From assembly GCA_902492505.1 (NCBI GenBank), contig CABULU010000029.1:1-23428 (forward strand): 23,428 bases of DNA, read 5' to 3'. A model generated the notes under the pieces. The model saw only the letters and a program-made list of their open reading frames with translations. It was not told where the DNA came from and made no database searches. Position 1 is the first letter of the stretch; the number at the start of each line of letters is the position of its first letter. A program made the position numbers and the translations under genes. Shown here in pieces: positions 20,859 to 23,428 of this stretch. This stretch comes from an uncultured Eubacteriales bacterium (GTDB lineage Bacteria; Bacillota; Clostridia; Oscillospirales; QAKW01).

Positions 20859-22259
20859 TTATTTTACTGAGGCAACCGCTTCAAACTTATCTCGCGGACC
20901 GCCTTTTCCGAGCTGCCTTAAGTTATCATAACCACAGGCGTTAATTTTTCCGTCCTTTGTGAGAATTACCGTGTGCAACCCTGATGTGGATACTGCGGCA
21001 ACGTCAGACGCTACGAGCTCGGGTATTAAGACGTTATCGGCATTACCGCTGCCCAGCTGACCCACATTATTTTGTCCCCATGCGTAAAGCTCCCCGTTTT
21101 CCCTAAGAGCAAAGGAGGAACCCTTTGCCGCATAAATTGAGGAAATACCGTTTAAAACTTCCGTAAATTCCGTAATCGGGCTCTCGGAAGATATTCCGAG
21201 TTGACCATAACTGTTGTTGCCGCAGGCTAAGACCGTTCCGTCTTCTTTAAGCAGCAAAATAAAATCATCTCCCGCGGCGATATCTGAAATGCTTTTTGCA
21301 AGCTCTGACGGTGATGTGACTGCGGTTTCCCTTTTGCCGAACTGACCATGCGAGCTGTTACCGAATGCAACTGCAGTTCCGGACTCTTGAAGCGCGAGAG
21401 TAAATGTAGCCTCGCATACAACCTTTTTGACATTTCCGAGTACCGCTTCAGGCTTATTTCTTGCTTCTCTGTCATATGTTCCCAACTGACCGTAGCTTCC
21501 GTCGCCGCACATATACAGCTTACCGTTTCCTTTGATATATCCTACCGTTGTCTCTGAAACAGAAAAGTCTACAACATTTTCATCAATCAGCTTAAACTCG
21601 GATTCCTGTATATCGATTTCCGTACTTTCTGCGTTTTCTGAAAGCGCTTCCGGTTTTTCATATACAAGAAGCTCGTTTTTATTCGTGAGAACAAACAGTC
21701 TGTTTTGTGTTGACATCGCTTTTAATGCGTTTTTATAAATTATACCACGCATCTTATCATCAATCGGGGGTGTAAGCTGCCGCCCCCAGCAGTAAATGTC
21801 TCCGTTGTCCGTTAATGCGTAGGTGCTGTCGCTGCCTGAAAATACGTTTGTCAGTTTAGCTTCTATTATTCTCGGCTGTTCATAGTCCGTATCAGTTGTG
21901 CTTAACACCTGCTTGGAATACTTATAGTTTTGAATCATAACCGGAATATTATCGTAGGCTATGATTGTGAGCACCGCCGCTGCTGCAAGTCCGATGAGCA
22001 GTCCTATTGTCTTGCGCGACGGCGACGGAAGCTTAGAAACGGCATATGCTATAGGATTGGTCTGCATGCCGTCGTTGCGCTTTGAACGAAGAAAGCAAAC
22101 AATAATAAGTCCCGGGATTGTAAAGAAAAAGCCGAGCAGTCCCCATGCTTTACTTCTGTTTTTCAGCTGTGCAAGCCGCGATGCGAAAAACGTGCAGAAA
22201 ATAATAAGAAGCAGCATTATAAATACTATCAGTATTGCCGGCCCGAAATTAACATTCAA
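20859..22259 (-). CDS. Membrane-anchored RCC1-repeat (beta-propeller) protein, first of pair
   Basis: The 466-residue protein has three hydrophobic helices (~7-29, ~39-58, ~86-105), then an extracytoplasmic region with at least six RCC1-type blades: GDIYCWGRQLTP, GKLYMCGDGSYGQLG, GTAVAFGNSSHGQFG, GTVLACGNNSYGQLG, GELYAWGQNNVGQLG and GKINACGYDNLRQLG. A propeller of this type usually has seven blades, and a degenerate one may lie around residues 180-230. The start is TTG at 22257-22259 behind AAGGAG. The gene is co-transcribed with a smaller RCC1 protein downstream and is divergent from spoIVB. The function is unknown; a shared surface or envelope receptor/scaffold role is a guess. Confidence 0.82.
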   Translation of the reverse strand: MNVNFGPAILIVFIMLLLIIFCTFFASRLAQLKNRSKAWGLLGFFFTIPGLIIVCFLRSKRNDGMQTNPIAYAVSKLPSPSRKTIGLLIGLAAAAVLTIIAYDNIPVMIQNYKYSKQVLSTTDTDYEQPRIIEAKLTNVFSGSDSTYALTDNGDIYCWGRQLTPPIDDKMRGIIYKNALKAMSTQNRLFVLTNKNELLVYEKPEALSENAESTEIDIQESEFKLIDENVVDFSVSETTVGYIKGNGKLYMCGDGSYGQLGTYDREARNKPEAVLGNVKKVVCEATFTLALQESGTAVAFGNSSHGQFGKRETAVTSPSELAKSISDIAAGDDFILLLKEDGTVLACGNNSYGQLGISSESPITEFTEVLNGISSIYAAKGSSFALRENGELYAWGQNNVGQLGSGNADNVLIPELVASDVAAVSTSGLHTVILTKDGKINACGYDNLRQLGKGGPRDKFEAVASVK

Positions 22260-22304
22260 GATTTTTAACTCCTTAAAAATTCAGTTTAATATATAATAAA
22301 GGAA

Positions 22305-22313
22305 ATTATACCA
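22305..22313 (-). promoter_or_regulatory. Candidate extended -10 promoter of the RCC1 pair
   Basis: On the minus strand the sequence TGGTATAAT is an exact TATAAT with the extended TG motif one base upstream. The matching -35 is poor, which is usual for extended -10 promoters. It lies 46 bases upstream of the TTG start at 22259. Confidence 0.55.
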
Positions 22314-22397
22314 ATTTACAAGACTTTTTTTAAAAGGCTGTATTTTTATACATGAATAAATCACAATTAATATCAAAAAATAATGTTTGAGAAGGTG

Positions 22398-23428
22398 ATG
22401 AAAATTAAAAAAGCTATTGCCGTAATATTAGTATTAGCACTTTGCTTCGGTTTATATATCGGTCTTCAGCCGGATGAGTATTCGTTTTATTCCGATGAGA
22501 ATATTTCTTCCGGCAGTCCTTTTATAAAGCTGGATATGGGCAGCGCCGAAACGTCGAAAAATCTGAATTCAACGGGAACGCTCACACAGGGAAAATATAA
22601 GGCTAAGGTAAAGCTTTTCGGGGTTTTGCCTATAAAAACAGCCGAAATCAGCGTCCTTGAAAAGCAGGAAATAATACCGCTTGGGGTGGCGTTCGGAGTC
22701 AAGCTGTACACAGAGGGTGTGATCGTTGTGGATATAACCGACTTTGTGCATGACGGAACCGTACAGAATCCGGCCTATAATGCAGGCGTACGTGAAGGCG
22801 ATATTATTTTAAGCTATAACGGAGTGGAAATCAAGTCCAATGAAGAGCTTATTGCTCAGGTAAAGGTGAGCGAAGGCAAACCGCAGAAAGCTGTGGTACT
22901 GAGAAACAATTTGAAGTTTGAGGCGGATATCACGCCTGTGACCGACGATGCAGACGGCAGCTACCGTATAGGCTTGTGGGTGCGGGACAGCACTGCGGGT
23001 ATAGGTATGCTGACTTATCTTGACGAAAAAACAAGTACTCTTGCGGGTCTCGGTCATTCTATTTCTGACAGTGATACAGGTCTTATTATGCCTGTCAGTA
23101 CGGGTGAACTTGTACGGGCAAATATAGAAGGCGTTGTAAAGGGCACAAGCGGTTCTCCGGGAGAACTTTTAGGATCGTTTGATGAAGAATCTATCATAGG
23201 TGTGTTGACGGGCAATTCCAATACTGGGCTTACCGCGTCATGCGTTACAGATGAGTTTTCCGGTATGGAAAAATACCCGGTTGCGCTGCGCGATGAAATA
23301 ACAACCGGTAAAGCGCAGATAATTTCTTGTGTAGACGGGCAGGAGAGCAAGCGCTATGATATAGAAATCGTTAAGATAAACAATAATCTGCAGGAAACCA
23401 AAAACATGGTAATAAAAATAACCGATGA
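22398..23428 (+). CDS. spoIVB: SpoIVB-type S55 serine peptidase, 3' partial
   Basis: Open from the ATG at 22398 to the window edge (343 codons visible). Residues 4-22 are a signal/anchor helix (KKAIAVILVLALCFGLYIG). Residues ~105-175 form a PDZ domain (PAYNAGVREGDIILSYNGVEI). From ~190 the S55 domain follows: GIGMLTYLDEKT, AGLGHSISDSDTG with catalytic His220, and GVVKGTSGSPGELLG. In Bacillus, SpoIVB is made in the forespore and cleaves SpoIVFA to trigger pro-sigma-K processing in the mother cell. The catalytic Ser should lie just beyond the edge, so activity cannot be confirmed here. AGAAGGTG precedes the ATG by only two bases, so an upstream in-frame ATG (22383) or GTG (22395) remain possible starts. 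spo0A often follows spoIVB. Confidence 0.9.
   Translation, partial: MKIKKAIAVILVLALCFGLYIGLQPDEYSFYSDENISSGSPFIKLDMGSAETSKNLNSTGTLTQGKYKAKVKLFGVLPIKTAEISVLEKQEIIPLGVAFGVKLYTEGVIVVDITDFVHDGTVQNPAYNAGVREGDIILSYNGVEIKSNEELIAQVKVSEGKPQKAVVLRNNLKFEADITPVTDDADGSYRIGLWVRDSTAGIGMLTYLDEKTSTLAGLGHSISDSDTGLIMPVSTGELVRANIEGVVKGTSGSPGELLGSFDEESIIGVLTGNSNTGLTASCVTDEFSGMEKYPVALRDEITTGKAQIISCVDGQESKRYDIEIVKINNNLQETKNMVIKITD

Noticed and set aside
22320..22382. Sigma-F/sigma-G promoter for spoIVB
   Set aside because: GTATT near 22340 resembles part of a -35, but no CATnnTA-like -10 stands at the right distance, so I do not call one.
1..23428. Mobile element, CRISPR array or prophage
   Set aside because: No transposase, integrase, phage gene, regularly spaced repeat or paired long inverted repeat was seen; the single tRNA gene shows no attachment-site duplication nearby.

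Overview
The window reads as chromosomal DNA from an anaerobic, spore-forming Clostridia (Firmicutes) lineage, probably near Oscillospiraceae/Ruminococcaceae. The support is a spoIVB-type sporulation protease at the right edge, strong AAGGAGG ribosome binding sites with frequent TTG/GTG starts, sigma-A promoters close to TTGACA-N17-TATAAT, moderate G+C, and a SipW/TasA-type surface locus of the kind seen in these bacteria. The exact taxon is inference. No insertion sequence, phage gene, integrase or CRISPR array is visible.

Layout. 1-60 is the tail of an iron-dependent alcohol dehydrogenase, closed by a terminator. 126-1268 is a two-domain SGNH/GDSL esterase. 1383-1469 is tRNA-Leu(CAG) with its own promoter and terminator. 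1594-7120 is a surface-protein locus on the + strand: a TasA-like protein with a sortase-type tail, a short TasA/camelysin-like protein, a SipW-type signal peptidase with a long cytoplasmic coiled coil, a structured leader holding a 21-codon ORF with a perfect ribosome binding site, a TasA-like/beta-helix fusion, and a protein with an unusual SipW-type signal and a long acidic tail. SipW would process the exported subunits, which plausibly form a fibre or coat at the cell surface.

7131-8365 (minus) holds a TmrB-like P-loop ATPase coupled to a phosphoglycolate-phosphatase-like HAD enzyme. Back-to-back promoters separate it from the + strand housekeeping cluster uvrC - rsmD - coaD - coiled-coil protein - DUF1624 membrane acetyltransferase (8492-12594). 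A hairpin that spans both stop codons ends this cluster and the convergent genes. 12609-22259 is all minus strand: EamA transporter, U32-family protein, galE, an orphan PAS histidine kinase, a DUF218 membrane protein, a HAD hydrolase, rpmE, and two consecutive membrane-anchored RCC1-propeller proteins. spoIVB starts divergently at about 22398 and runs off the window.

The best candidates for undescribed biology are the SipW/TasA locus with its leader, and the pair of membrane-tethered RCC1-like propellers. Function in both is inferred from domains and gene order only.
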